From NCBI RefSeq assembly GCF_013266755.1, contig NZ_JABRWJ010000007.1:186001-250000 (forward strand): a DNA stretch of 64,000 bases, in the 5' to 3' direction. Made by a program: the position numbers and the translations under genes. The notes beneath the pieces were generated by a model that worked only from the letters and a program-made list of their open reading frames with translations, did no database searches and had not been told where the DNA came from. Shown here piece after piece: positions 15,887-24,428 of the stretch (position 1 is the stretch's first letter; each line of letters starts with the position of its first letter). The stretch is from Pseudaquabacterium terrae. Lineage in GTDB: Bacteria > Pseudomonadota > Gammaproteobacteria > Burkholderiales > Burkholderiaceae_C.

Positions 15887-17247
15887 ACGTCGTGGCGTTG
15901 AAGCCGCTGCGCATCGATCTGTTCGAACGCCCGGTGCAGCTGCGGCTCCCGTTCCGCTTCGGCGCGGCGACGCTGCACCATTGCCAGCAGGCGTTCGTGC
16001 GCGTCGAGTGCCAGGCGTACGGCAGGACCGTTGTCGGCGCCACCGCCGAGCTGATGGTGCCGAAGTGGTTCGACAAGTCGCGCGAACGCTCGAACGATCA
16101 GAACGTCGAAGACCTGCGCGAGGCCTTGCGCTTCGCGCGCGCCGCCTACCTCGGTGCGGCGGGCGCGCGATCACCATGGCAGTTCAGCCATCAACAAGGC
16201 ACCGAGGCCATCGAGCACGGCGTCGCGCGCGGCCTGCCGCGGCTGGTGGCGCAGTTCGGCGTCGCGCAGCTCGACAAGGCGCTCGCCGATGCCGCGCTGC
16301 GCACCACGGCGCTGGGCCTGGCCGAGGGGCTCGCACGTGGCCTGTTCGGCGACCCGTGGTCCGGTGGCCTGGTGCTGCAGCAACCGCAGCGCATCGTGCT
16401 GCGCCACACCGTCGGCCTGCTCGACCGGCTGGTTTCCGACGATGCCGGCACCGATCCGCAGGACGGATTGCCCGCGACGCTGCAGGACGCCATCCGCGCC
16501 CACGGCCTGACGCACTTCAAGCTCAAGCTCTGCGGCGAGCGTGACGCCGACATCGATCGGCTGACGCGCATCGCGGCGCTGCTCGACGCCGAGGTGCGCG
16601 GCGAGTGGCACGTGACGCTCGACGGCAACGAGAACTTCAGCTCGGCCGAGGTGCTGGCAGCGTTCTGGCAGGCACTGCTCGCCGCGCCGGCGCTCACGCG
16701 CCTGGTCGAGCGCACGCTGCTGCTCGAACAGCCCCTGCCGCGCAAGCTCGCGTTGCAGCAGCGCGTCGATACCCTGGGCATCGGCGTGCCGCTGATCCTC
16801 GACGAATCCGACGATGCCTACGGCGTGTTCGAACGCGGCCTCGCGCTCGGCTACCGCGGCATCTCGAGCAAGGCGTGCAAGGGCCTGTACCGCTCGCTGC
16901 ACAGCGCCGCGCTGGTGGCGCGCGACCCGGCACATCGGCTGCTGTCCGGTGAAGACCTCACGTGCCAGGCCGGCCTCGCCGTGCAGCAGGACACGCTGCT
17001 CGCCGCGACGCTCGGCGTCACGCACATCGAGCGCAACGGTCACCACTACGTCGACGGTTTCGGCAGCGCGCCGGCGGCGGAAGCCGAAGCCTTCGCGCGC
17101 GCCCACCCGGCGCTCTACGAGACCGCAGCGAACGGCCGGCCGCGCCTGGCGGTGCACGACGGCGCGCTGTCGCTGCGTTCGCTGCACGGCCCCGGCTTTG
17201 CGACGACCGCCGAACCCGACTGGTCCTCGCTGACTCCTATCGCCTGA
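15883..17247 (+). CDS. Enolase-superfamily (mandelate racemase/muconate lactonizing type) enzyme
   Basis: A 454-residue protein with the catalytic layout of the enolase superfamily. The KxK motif is at Lys213/Lys215 (HFKLKLCGE), the three metal carboxylates lie in TLDGNENF (Asp247), LLEQPLPR (Glu282) and ILDESDD (Asp307/Glu308), and a C-terminal Lys330 is in GISSKACKG. Such enzymes abstract a proton next to a carboxylate, as in sugar-acid dehydration or racemisation, which suits a carboxylate-uptake operon. The insert around residues 60-110 makes it longer than typical dehydratases (about 380-400). The exact substrate is unknown. Confidence 0.85.
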   Translation: MNVVALKPLRIDLFERPVQLRLPFRFGAATLHHCQQAFVRVECQAYGRTVVGATAELMVPKWFDKSRERSNDQNVEDLREALRFARAAYLGAAGARSPWQFSHQQGTEAIEHGVARGLPRLVAQFGVAQLDKALADAALRTTALGLAEGLARGLFGDPWSGGLVLQQPQRIVLRHTVGLLDRLVSDDAGTDPQDGLPATLQDAIRAHGLTHFKLKLCGERDADIDRLTRIAALLDAEVRGEWHVTLDGNENFSSAEVLAAFWQALLAAPALTRLVERTLLLEQPLPRKLALQQRVDTLGIGVPLILDESDDAYGVFERGLALGYRGISSKACKGLYRSLHSAALVARDPAHRLLSGEDLTCQAGLAVQQDTLLAATLGVTHIERNGHHYVDGFGSAPAAEAEAFARAHPALYETAANGRPRLAVHDGALSLRSLHGPGFATTAEPDWSSLTPIA

Positions 17248-17265
17248 ACACCACGGAGGCTCTTG

Positions 17266-18441
17266 ATGCCCACCCACCGCCTCGGCCTGATCATGCATGG
17301 TGTCACCGGCCGCATGGGCCTGAACCAGCACCTCGTGCGCTCGATCGTCGCGATCCGCGAACAAGGCGGCGTCGCGCTCGCCAACGGCGACCGCGTGATG
17401 CCGGACCCGATCCTGATTGGCCGCAACGCCGAGAAGATCGCCGCCATCGCCCGTGAGCATGGCATCGCGCGCCATGGCACCGACCTGGCGGCGGCGCTCG
17501 CCAATCCGAACGACACGCTGTTCTTCGACGCCGGCACGACGCAGATGCGGCCGGCGCTGCTGGCGCAGGCGATCGCCGCCGGCAAGCATGTCTACTGCGA
17601 GAAGCCGATCGCCACCACGCTGACCGAGGCGCTCGAGGTCTGCCACCTCGCGCGCTCGGCCGGCATCAAGCACGGCGCGGTGCAGGACAAGCTGTTCCTG
17701 CCGGGCCTGCGCAAGCTCGATTTCCTGCGCCGGGCCGGCTTCTTCGGCCGCTTGCTCGCGGTGCGCATCGAGTTCGGCTACTGGGTCTTCGAAGGTGATC
17801 TGCAGCCGATGCAGCGCCCGAGCTGGAACTACCGCGCCGAGGACGGCGGCGGCATCATCCTCGACATGCTGTGCCACTGGCGCTACGTGCTGGACAACCT
17901 GTTCGGCGAGGTGCAGGCGGTGTCCTGCCTCGGCGCGACGCACATTCCGCAGCGCTGGGACGAGGCCGGCCAGCCCTATGCCGCCACCGCTGACGATGCA
18001 TGTTATGCCACCTTCCAGCTGAAGGGCCACGGTGGCGAGCCGGTGATCGCGCAGGTCAACAGCTCGTGGGCGACGCGCGTGCGGCGTGAGGACCTGGTGA
18101 CCTTTCACGTCGACGGCACGCAGGGTTCCGCGGTGGCCGGACTGACCGACTGCCACGTGCAGTCGCGGGTGACGACGCCGCGGCCGGTGTGGAACCCGGA
18201 TGTCAGGCAGCCGATGCGCTTTCACGAGCAGTGGCAACCGGTGCCCGACACGCAGCCGAACGAGAACGGCTTCAAGCTGCAGTGGGAAGCCTTCATCCGG
18301 CACCTGGCCGACGATGCGCCCTACCGCTGGACCCTGGTCGAGGGCGCCAAGGGCGTGCAGCTCGTCGAGGCGGCGCTGCAGAGCTGGCGCGAGCGGCGCT
18401 GGGTCGACGTGCCGGCGCTGTCGTTGCAGGGGGGGCGATGA
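17266..18441 (+). CDS. Gfo/Idh/MocA-family oxidoreductase
   Basis: A 391-residue NAD(P)-dependent dehydrogenase. An N-terminal Rossmann segment begins LGLIMHGVTGRMGLNQH, the family motif HVYCEKPIATT lies near residue 107, and EDGGGIILDMLCHWRYVLDNLFG (about 197) supplies the catalytic region with GG..DMxxH. It probably oxidises a hydroxyl of a sugar, sugar acid or cyclitol. The ATG at 17266 is chosen because ACGGAGG lies 7 bases upstream; a TTG one codon earlier is possible. Its stop overlaps the DUF993 start. Confidence 0.88.
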   Translation: MPTHRLGLIMHGVTGRMGLNQHLVRSIVAIREQGGVALANGDRVMPDPILIGRNAEKIAAIAREHGIARHGTDLAAALANPNDTLFFDAGTTQMRPALLAQAIAAGKHVYCEKPIATTLTEALEVCHLARSAGIKHGAVQDKLFLPGLRKLDFLRRAGFFGRLLAVRIEFGYWVFEGDLQPMQRPSWNYRAEDGGGIILDMLCHWRYVLDNLFGEVQAVSCLGATHIPQRWDEAGQPYAATADDACYATFQLKGHGGEPVIAQVNSSWATRVRREDLVTFHVDGTQGSAVAGLTDCHVQSRVTTPRPVWNPDVRQPMRFHEQWQPVPDTQPNENGFKLQWEAFIRHLADDAPYRWTLVEGAKGVQLVEAALQSWRERRWVDVPALSLQGGR

Positions 18442-19679
18442 GCATCCGAATCCGCCTGCCGGCCGCCGACGGGACCTTGCAGTCCTATCGATTGAAAGGC
18501 GCGTTGCCGATCGAGCCGGCCGCAATACCTTCCTTCAACCGCATCGCCTACTCCGCCGCCCACGTCGTCGCCGATCCGCGCGCCGCGGTCGACCCCTGGC
18601 TGCAGTGCGCGCTCGACTGGGACGCGACGATCGGCTACCGACGCCACCTGTGGTCGCTGGGCCTCGGCGTTGCCGAGGCGATGGACACGGCGCAGCGCGG
18701 CATGGGGCTCGACTGGCCGACCTCGCTCGAGCTGATCCGGCGCTCGATCGACGCCGCGCGCGATGTGCCCGGCGCGCTGCTCGCCTGCGGCTGCGGCACC
18801 GATCAGCTGGCGCCGCAGGATGCGGCGACGCTCGACGACGTGATCCGCGCCTACGAGGAGCAGATGGCGGCGATCGAGGCGCTCGGCGGCCGCTTGATCG
18901 TGATGGCCAGCCGCGCGCTCGCCCGCATCGCGCGCGGGCCGGACGACTACCAGCGCGTCTACGGCCGGCTGCTGTCCCAGGCCCGCGCACCGGTGATCCT
19001 GCACTGGCTCGGTGACATGTTCGATCCGGCGCTGGCCGGCTACTGGGGATCGCACGACATCCCGCAGGCGATGGCCACGGCGCTCGGTGTCATCGACGCG
19101 CACGCCGCGAAGGTCGACGGCATCAAGATCTCGCTGCTTCACAAGGAGCACGAGATCACGATGCGCCGCCACCTGCCGCCGGGCGTGCGCATGTACACCG
19201 GCGACGACTTCAACTACCCGGAGCTGATCGCCGGCGACGCGGCCGGCCACAGCGATGCGCTGCTAGGCATCTTCGACGCCATCGCGCCGGCGGCGAGCGC
19301 GGCGCTCGGCGCGCTGGCGGCCGGCGATGCGGAACGCTTTCACGCCATCCTCGCGCCGACGCTGCCCCTGTCGCGCCACGTCTTCCAGGCGCCGACACGC
19401 TTCTACAAGACCGGCGTCGTCTTCATGGCCTGGCTCAATGGCCACCAGTCGCACTTCACGATGGTCGGCGGGCAGCAGAGCGCGCGCTCGCTGCTGCACT
19501 TCGCGGAACTGTTCCGGCTCGCCGATGCAGCCGGGCTGCTGATCGACCCGGGCCTGGCCTGCCGGCGCATGCGGACGCTGCTGGCGCTGCACGGTATGGA
19601 TGACGGCCCCCAGCTCACTTCGTTCGCGGCCCCCGAGGGGGCGCAGGCCTCCCTTGAGACGGCTCGGCGAGAGGCCTGA
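18438..19679 (+). CDS. DUF993 family protein (dihydrodipicolinate synthase-like TIM barrel)
   Basis: A 413-residue protein that looks like the DUF993 group of aldolase-like TIM barrels (start RLPAADGTLQSYRLKG; blocks CGCGTDQL, PVILHWLGDMFDPAL, DGIKISLLHKEHE, YTGDDFNYPELI, FYKTGVVFMAWLNGHQSHFTMVGG). Lys in KISLLHK is a candidate Schiff-base lysine, by analogy with DapA/Nal aldolases; this is inference. The enzymatic role of the group is not known to me. The last 25 residues are encoded by a dispersed repeat (19606-19677), see that entry. It is next to a Gfo/Idh/MocA dehydrogenase and isomerases, an arrangement that suggests retro-aldol cleavage of an oxidised sugar derivative. Confidence 0.85.
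   Translation: MSIRIRLPAADGTLQSYRLKGALPIEPAAIPSFNRIAYSAAHVVADPRAAVDPWLQCALDWDATIGYRRHLWSLGLGVAEAMDTAQRGMGLDWPTSLELIRRSIDAARDVPGALLACGCGTDQLAPQDAATLDDVIRAYEEQMAAIEALGGRLIVMASRALARIARGPDDYQRVYGRLLSQARAPVILHWLGDMFDPALAGYWGSHDIPQAMATALGVIDAHAAKVDGIKISLLHKEHEITMRRHLPPGVRMYTGDDFNYPELIAGDAAGHSDALLGIFDAIAPAASAALGALAAGDAERFHAILAPTLPLSRHVFQAPTRFYKTGVVFMAWLNGHQSHFTMVGGQQSARSLLHFAELFRLADAAGLLIDPGLACRRMRTLLALHGMDDGPQLTSFAAPEGAQASLETARREA
19606..19677. repeat. Dispersed GCCCCCAGCTC repeat, copy B, inside the DUF993 3' end
   Basis: The first 29 bases (19606-19634) match copy A at 48706-48734 in all but about three positions. The element then has a CCCCC-GA-GGGGG hairpin and a CGGCTCGG segment that also recurs in copy A. 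Here the repeat is read as codons and makes the C-terminal tail of the DUF993 protein, ending exactly in the TGATG coupling to the next gene. Confidence 0.75.
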
Positions 19680-20563
19680 TGCGCGACTTCTCGAACGATC
19701 ACCGCTGGCTGTCGATCAACACCGCGACGGTGCGGCGCCAGCGCGGCGTCGACTGGCCGCTGCTCGAGATCCTCGACGCCTGCGCCGCGCGCGGCATCCC
19801 TGCAGTCTCGCCATGGCGCGACCAGGTCGCCGCGGCCGGCCTCGATGCCACGGCGCGCAGCCTGCGCGGCCATGGCATCGAACTGTCGGGCTACTGCCGC
19901 GGCGGCATGTTCACGTACAGCGATGCCGCGTCACGCCAGGCGGTGCGCGATGACAACCGGCGCGCGCTCGACGAGGCCTGCACGCTGAACGCGCCGTGCC
20001 TGGTACTCGTCGTCGGCGGGCTGCCCGGCGCGCTGTCGGGAAAACCGGCGCACCGCGACATCGCCGGCGCGCGCGAGCAGGTGGCCGAGGGCATTGCCGC
20101 GCTGCTCGACGATGCTCGGCCACGCGGCATGCCGCTGGCGATCGAACCCTTGCATCCGATGTACGCGGCCGAACGGGCCTGCGTCAATACGCTGCGCCAG
20201 GCATTGGACCTGTGTGACCAGTTGGATCCGGCTCACGACGACGGCCCCCCCGCGCTCGGCGTGGCCGTCGACGTCTACCACGTCTGGTGGGACCCCGAGT
20301 TGCAGCAGCAGATCGAACGCGCCGGCCGGCGCCGGCTGCTCGCCTTCCACGTCAGCGACTGGCTGGTGCCGACCACCGACATGCTGAACGACCGCGGGAT
20401 GATGGGCGACGGTGTGATTCACCTGCCGCGGCTGCGCGGTTGGGTCGAGGACGCTGGCTTTGCGGGTTATTCGGAAGTCGAGCTGTTCTCGAACCGCTGG
20501 TGGCAGCACGACGGTGGCGAGGTGCTCGACACCTGCATCGCGCGCCACCGCAGCGCTGTCTGA
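19679..20563 (+). CDS. Sugar phosphate isomerase/epimerase, paralog 2
   Basis: A 294-residue TIM-barrel protein of the AP endonuclease 2/xylose isomerase-like family. Likely metal ligands are Glu in LAIEPLHPMYAAER (about 157), Asp in VAVDVYHVWWDP, His in LLAFHVSDWL and Glu in YSEVELFS near the end; this set is well conserved in hydroxypyruvate-isomerase and inosose-type members. It shares only fold-level similarity with paralog 1 at 15047. Its ATG shares the A of the DUF993 TGA, so translation is coupled. Last gene of the tetR-controlled operon. Confidence 0.88.
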   Translation: MRDFSNDHRWLSINTATVRRQRGVDWPLLEILDACAARGIPAVSPWRDQVAAAGLDATARSLRGHGIELSGYCRGGMFTYSDAASRQAVRDDNRRALDEACTLNAPCLVLVVGGLPGALSGKPAHRDIAGAREQVAEGIAALLDDARPRGMPLAIEPLHPMYAAERACVNTLRQALDLCDQLDPAHDDGPPALGVAVDVYHVWWDPELQQQIERAGRRRLLAFHVSDWLVPTTDMLNDRGMMGDGVIHLPRLRGWVEDAGFAGYSEVELFSNRWWQHDGGEVLDTCIARHRSAV

Positions 20564-20567
20564 GCGG

Positions 20568-21806
20568 TCAGGCGCTGGCCGACACCGGCCGCGGCGCGGC
20601 CGGGCCGAAACGCCGCACGTTGAAGGCACTGGCAATCAGCACCAGCTGCAGCAGCGCAAGGCCGATCAGCACGCCCTGGAATGCATGGCCGTCCATCAAT
20701 CGGCCGAAGACCAGCGGCGTCAACGCCTGGCCGATGTCGAGCCCGGAGTAGACGACGCCGTACACGCGGCCCGTGGCGCCCTCGGGCGTCGAGCGCTTGA
20801 CCAGCAGGTCGCGCGACGGCCCGGCGATGCCGGCGGCCGCGCCCATCGCGCCGAACAGCACCGGCACGGCCAGTGCCGGCACGTTGCCCAGGCCGAGCGT
20901 CAGCGCCACCGCCGCAGCAATGCCGAAGCCGATGCCGACGATGCGCTCGCAGCGCGCCGGATCGGTGGCCAGGAAGCCGCCCGCCACCATGCCCGCGGCG
21001 CTGCAGACCATGTAGACCGACAGGCAGGCCGCGGCCAGGTGCACCGGCACGCCGTGCAGCTGGCGCGCCGCTTCCGGCGCATACGTCTGCACGACGCTCA
21101 AGGCGCCGGCATAGAACAGGAAGAAGCCGAAGCACATCCACACCGCCGGCAGGCGCAGGAAGTCGAAGCTGCCTTCCGCGGCATGCGCCGACCCTGCCGC
21201 CGGTGCCGCCGGCAGGTGCTGCAGCCGATCACGCTGCCACCACAGCGCGGCCAGCACGATGAACGCCACCGCCGCGGCGCAGAACAGGGCCGTGCGCCAG
21301 CCCCAGGCGAGCGCCACCGGCACCATCAGCGCCGGCGCCAGCGCCCAGCCCAGGCTGCCGGTGATGCCGTGCACGCTGTAGGCATGGCCGAGGCGCGACT
21401 TGTGCACCTTGGCGTTCAGCAGCGTGTAGTCGACCGGATGGAACACGCCGTTGCCGATGCCGGCGATCACCGAGCACAGGGCCAGCGCCGCATAACTCGG
21501 TGCCAGCGCGTAGCCCACGGCGGCCAGGCCGATCAGCGCCAGGCCGCCCATCAGCACCGGGCGGGGACCGAACCGGTCGACGACGAAGCCGGACAGCGTC
21601 TGCACCGCGCAGGAAACGATGAAGAAGATCGTCAGCAGCAGGCCGAGCTGTGTGTAGTTGACTGCGAAGGCGTCTTTCAGCCACGGGAACAGCGGCGGCA
21701 GCAGCAACTGACTGAAGTGGCTGACGCCATGGGCAAGACCGACGAGGCCGATGACGGCGGCGTCCTGGCGCAGATTCGGAACCGGAGGAGCAGCGAGCGA
21801 GCTCAT
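20568..21806 (-). CDS. Major facilitator superfamily transporter (fosmidomycin-resistance-like)
   Basis: A 412-residue membrane protein with about twelve hydrophobic helices. The start VIGLVGLAHGVSHFSQLLLPPLFPWLKDAF and the motif SGFVVDRFGPRPVLMGG (loop 2-3) fit MFS drug/solute transporters of the Fsr type. GNGVFHPVDYTLLN is another hallmark of that group. It is convergent with the isomerase gene (4-base gap) and divergent from the AraC regulator, which probably controls it. Confidence 0.88.
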   Translation of the reverse strand: MSSLAAPPVPNLRQDAAVIGLVGLAHGVSHFSQLLLPPLFPWLKDAFAVNYTQLGLLLTIFFIVSCAVQTLSGFVVDRFGPRPVLMGGLALIGLAAVGYALAPSYAALALCSVIAGIGNGVFHPVDYTLLNAKVHKSRLGHAYSVHGITGSLGWALAPALMVPVALAWGWRTALFCAAAVAFIVLAALWWQRDRLQHLPAAPAAGSAHAAEGSFDFLRLPAVWMCFGFFLFYAGALSVVQTYAPEAARQLHGVPVHLAAACLSVYMVCSAAGMVAGGFLATDPARCERIVGIGFGIAAAVALTLGLGNVPALAVPVLFGAMGAAAGIAGPSRDLLVKRSTPEGATGRVYGVVYSGLDIGQALTPLVFGRLMDGHAFQGVLIGLALLQLVLIASAFNVRRFGPAAPRPVSASA

Positions 21807-21899
21807 TCTTCGACAAGGAAAGGAAGACAGCCCCGATCGTAGGCAGTGGCGCGGCGGCCGGATTACGATATGCGGTCAACTTCTGTCGAGAACCGGCCA

Positions 21900-22742
21900 A
21901 TGAATCGCGTGCCTGCCGAAATCGGTCCGCTGACGCCCCATCTCTACGTGCCGACGCCGCTGCGCCCGGTGCGCGCCAAGGTGCACCATCTCAGCACCGA
22001 CCAGCGCGTCGTGCCGCACCAGCATCCGTGGGCGCAGCTGGCGTTCTCGACCACCGGCGTCATTCGGCTGACGGTCGACCACGGCACCTACCTGGTGCCG
22101 GCCTCGCGCGCGCTGTGGGTACCGGCCGGCGTCGAGCATGCGGTCACGGTGATCGAGGATGCGACGCTGATGACGCTGTACCTGCATCAGCCGCGCAGCC
22201 GCAGCGGACCGGCCGGCGTGCCGCGTGCCGATCAGGCCGCCTGGCGCACCTGCCGCGTGCTCGAGGTCTCGGACCTGCTGCGCTCGCTGGTGCTGGCAAT
22301 GGACACCGCGGCCGACGGCGCGGCGCTCGATGACGAAGCGCTGAAGCGCGAGCGCCTGCTCGCGACGCTGGTGCAGGACGAGTTGCGGCGCGCACGCGCG
22401 CTGCGCCTCGGTGTCGCGTTGCCGCGCGACAAGCGGCTGCGGGCGTTGTGCGAAGCGGTGCTCGACGATCCGGCGCGCCACCGCAGGCTCGAGGACTGGG
22501 CGCGCGACAGCGGCGCCAGCGCCCGCACCGTCGCGCGTCTGTTTCGTGAGCAACTTGGCGTGAGCTTCGGCCAATGGCGTCAGCAAGTGTTTCTCGCGCG
22601 CGCACTGAGTCTCGCCACGCAGGGCCGGCCGATGGCGCAGATCGCCGGCGCACTCGGTTATGCCAGTCCGAGTGCCTTCACCGCGATGGTTCGCCGCACC
22701 GTCGGCCAGCCACCGCGCCGCTTCTTCGCCGCGGCTGCCTGA
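21900..22742 (+). CDS. AraC-family regulator with N-terminal cupin
   Basis: A 280-residue regulator. The N-terminal part is a cupin-type ligand domain (VPHQHPWAQLAFSTTGVIRLTV, then YLVPASRALWVPAGVEHAV). The C-terminal AraC helix-turn-helix pair runs from about 190 to 275 (LEDWARDSGASARTVARLFREQLGVSFGQWRQ, then PMAQIAGALGYASPSAFTAMVRRTVGQPPRRFF). It is divergent from the MFS exporter with about 93 bases between starts, a common arrangement in which the regulator activates the transporter. Confidence 0.93.
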   Translation: MNRVPAEIGPLTPHLYVPTPLRPVRAKVHHLSTDQRVVPHQHPWAQLAFSTTGVIRLTVDHGTYLVPASRALWVPAGVEHAVTVIEDATLMTLYLHQPRSRSGPAGVPRADQAAWRTCRVLEVSDLLRSLVLAMDTAADGAALDDEALKRERLLATLVQDELRRARALRLGVALPRDKRLRALCEAVLDDPARHRRLEDWARDSGASARTVARLFREQLGVSFGQWRQQVFLARALSLATQGRPMAQIAGALGYASPSAFTAMVRRTVGQPPRRFFAAAA

Positions 22743-22844
22743 CGCGACGGTCGCTGCAGTCGGGAGCGCTGCTTGCTCCTACATTGAGAAACAGCGTCGC
22801 CCCGGGGCCGCCTACAGTGGCCGGCATCTCCCGGAGAGTCCCAG

Positions 22845-24011
22845 ATGTTGCGCACCCTGTTCGGCGAACTGGCCCCACGCCGCATGCATGCCGCTTCGGC
22901 CGCGAGCACCGCGCCCGCGCGTGATGACCCGACCGATGGCGGACTCGGCGTCGAGCTGCGCCATCCGACCAACCGGCTCGACCGAGCGATCAGCGACGTC
23001 GTCGTCGACGCCTCGCCCGCCGCGGCGATGCGCGCGCATTTCGCCGCGACGCGCGCCAACCTCGACCAGGCCGGCGCGATGATCACGCTGCTCGATCCGT
23101 CGGGGCTGTGGGCATCCCAGGTGATCCGTGCGTTGTCCGATGCCGCGGCCCAGCACGTCGAGCGCCTCGCGCTGCGCGAGCGCGGCACCCTGCGCACCTT
23201 GGCGGTGATCGAGCGCACCATCGTGCCGCGCCATGAACAGTCGCCGCTGAAGGTCTACCACGCTGACATCCGCGCCACCGGCCTCGAGCAGGAAGAGATC
23301 TCCAACGCACTCGCCGAAGGCAGCCACCTGACGGCGGTGATCATCGGCGCGATGCAGCCGCACGCGGTCGAGGCGCTGCTGCGCTCGCTGCTGGCCGCAA
23401 CACGCCAGGCCGAGTGGCATTGCCCGTGGCTGGTCTTCCTGCTGCCGCCGGGCTCGACCGCGCTGCGCCAGCGCATCCTCGACCAGGACTGGCCGGCGCA
23501 GGTGCGCACCGCCGCGATGGCCGAATCGCTGACCAGCGCCGCCGGGGTCTGGAACACCGTGCTGACCGCTTGGGAAGCTGCCGCCGCCGGCCCGCAATCG
23601 GGCGACGTCGACGCCCCGGCCCCGCTGACCGAGGCCGACCCGACGCTGCAGGCGCAAGCGGTCGAACGCGCGCTGAGCCTGGTCGCCCGCACCGACGGGC
23701 TGCTCGCCTGCGGCCTCGTGAACCTCGGCTGCGGCGACCTGCTGGCCGCCGACAGCCGCGCCGATTCGCAGCACCTGCTGGCACGCACCGCCGCCGCACT
23801 GTGCGCCGCGCGCGAAGCCCACATCGCCGCGCTCGGCCCGGCCGATGCGCCGCCGGACGAGCTGCTGATCACCAACGGCGCGCACCAGGCCCTGCTGCGG
23901 GCCATGCCGCAAGCCGCCTCGCTCGGCATCGTCGCGTTGATCGACCGCCAGCATGCGAACCTCGCGCTGCTGCGCTTCCGTCTGCTCGAAGCCGAGAAGC
24001 ATCTAGTCTAG
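22845..24011 (+). CDS. Large protein with C-terminal roadblock/LC7 (MglB-like) domain
   Basis: A 388-residue protein. The C-terminal part (about 270-385) reads as a roadblock/LC7 fold: LVARTDGLLACGLVNLGCGDLLAAD, an alpha helix ALCAAREAHIAALG, then LLITNGAHQALLRAM and LGIVALIDRQHANLALLRFRL, matching the closing strand and helix of MglB-type domains. The first 250 residues are not recognised; they contain no membrane segment or signal peptide. LTAVIIGAMQPHAVEALLRSLLAA suggests an alpha/beta domain in the middle. The related protein at 24429 ends in the same domain, and a ComFB protein lies between them. No Ras-like GTPase partner is encoded in the window. GGAGAG precedes the ATG. Confidence 0.7.
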   Translation: MLRTLFGELAPRRMHAASAASTAPARDDPTDGGLGVELRHPTNRLDRAISDVVVDASPAAAMRAHFAATRANLDQAGAMITLLDPSGLWASQVIRALSDAAAQHVERLALRERGTLRTLAVIERTIVPRHEQSPLKVYHADIRATGLEQEEISNALAEGSHLTAVIIGAMQPHAVEALLRSLLAATRQAEWHCPWLVFLLPPGSTALRQRILDQDWPAQVRTAAMAESLTSAAGVWNTVLTAWEAAAAGPQSGDVDAPAPLTEADPTLQAQAVERALSLVARTDGLLACGLVNLGCGDLLAADSRADSQHLLARTAAALCAAREAHIAALGPADAPPDELLITNGAHQALLRAMPQAASLGIVALIDRQHANLALLRFRLLEAEKHLV

Positions 24012-24116
24012 CTCTAGCGCCAGCGCATTCCTCCGCAATTCAGTGGTCGACGTCTCAAGCCGGCTGCCGCGCCGGCCGATAGCATCGACATCCGCTGACC
24101 GTCGCGAGGATCGCTC

Positions 24117-24401
24117 ATGGACTTTTCGTCCGTCCATAACATTCATGAATCCGCTGTCTTCGAGGCGATTGCCTCGGCGGCGCCGCGTTATCCGGGCCTG
24201 GCCGACAACACCGACCTGCTTGCCGACGTGGCTTGCGTGGCATTGAACCGTGTTGCGCCGCGCTATATCCGGCATGATGTCGATCTGGCTTTTTTCCTGA
24301 CCGAGCGAGAACGCGCCGAGAACGAGCGCGCGATTCGCGATGCAGTTGAACATGCGTTCGGCTTCGTGCAGGCCCGGCATGCCATGTCGGCCCGACGCTG
24401 A
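24117..24401 (+). CDS. ComFB-family protein (late competence development-like)
   Basis: A 94-residue protein that fits the ComFB domain throughout. It starts SVHNIHESAVFEAI, continues with LLADVACVALNRVAPRYIRHDVDLAFFLTERERAE, and ends in the helix AIRDAVEHAFGFVQ. In family members the N-x-x-E/V-F start and the ALNxxPPRY-like core are the conserved parts. ComFB proteins occur in Bacillus competence operons and in cyanobacteria, where members have been reported to bind cyclic dinucleotides; whether this one does is not known. It is sandwiched between two genes for roadblock-tailed proteins on the same strand, about 105 and 27 bases apart. Confidence 0.85.
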   Translation: MDFSSVHNIHESAVFEAIASAAPRYPGLADNTDLLADVACVALNRVAPRYIRHDVDLAFFLTERERAENERAIRDAVEHAFGFVQARHAMSARR

Positions 24402-24428
24402 ACGTCAGCCCCCTCGAAGGGAGGCATG

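Noticed and set aside
22762-22779. GGAGC-N7-GCTCC stem after the AraC gene as a terminator.
   Set aside because: Five-bp stem and no T-tract; too weak to call.
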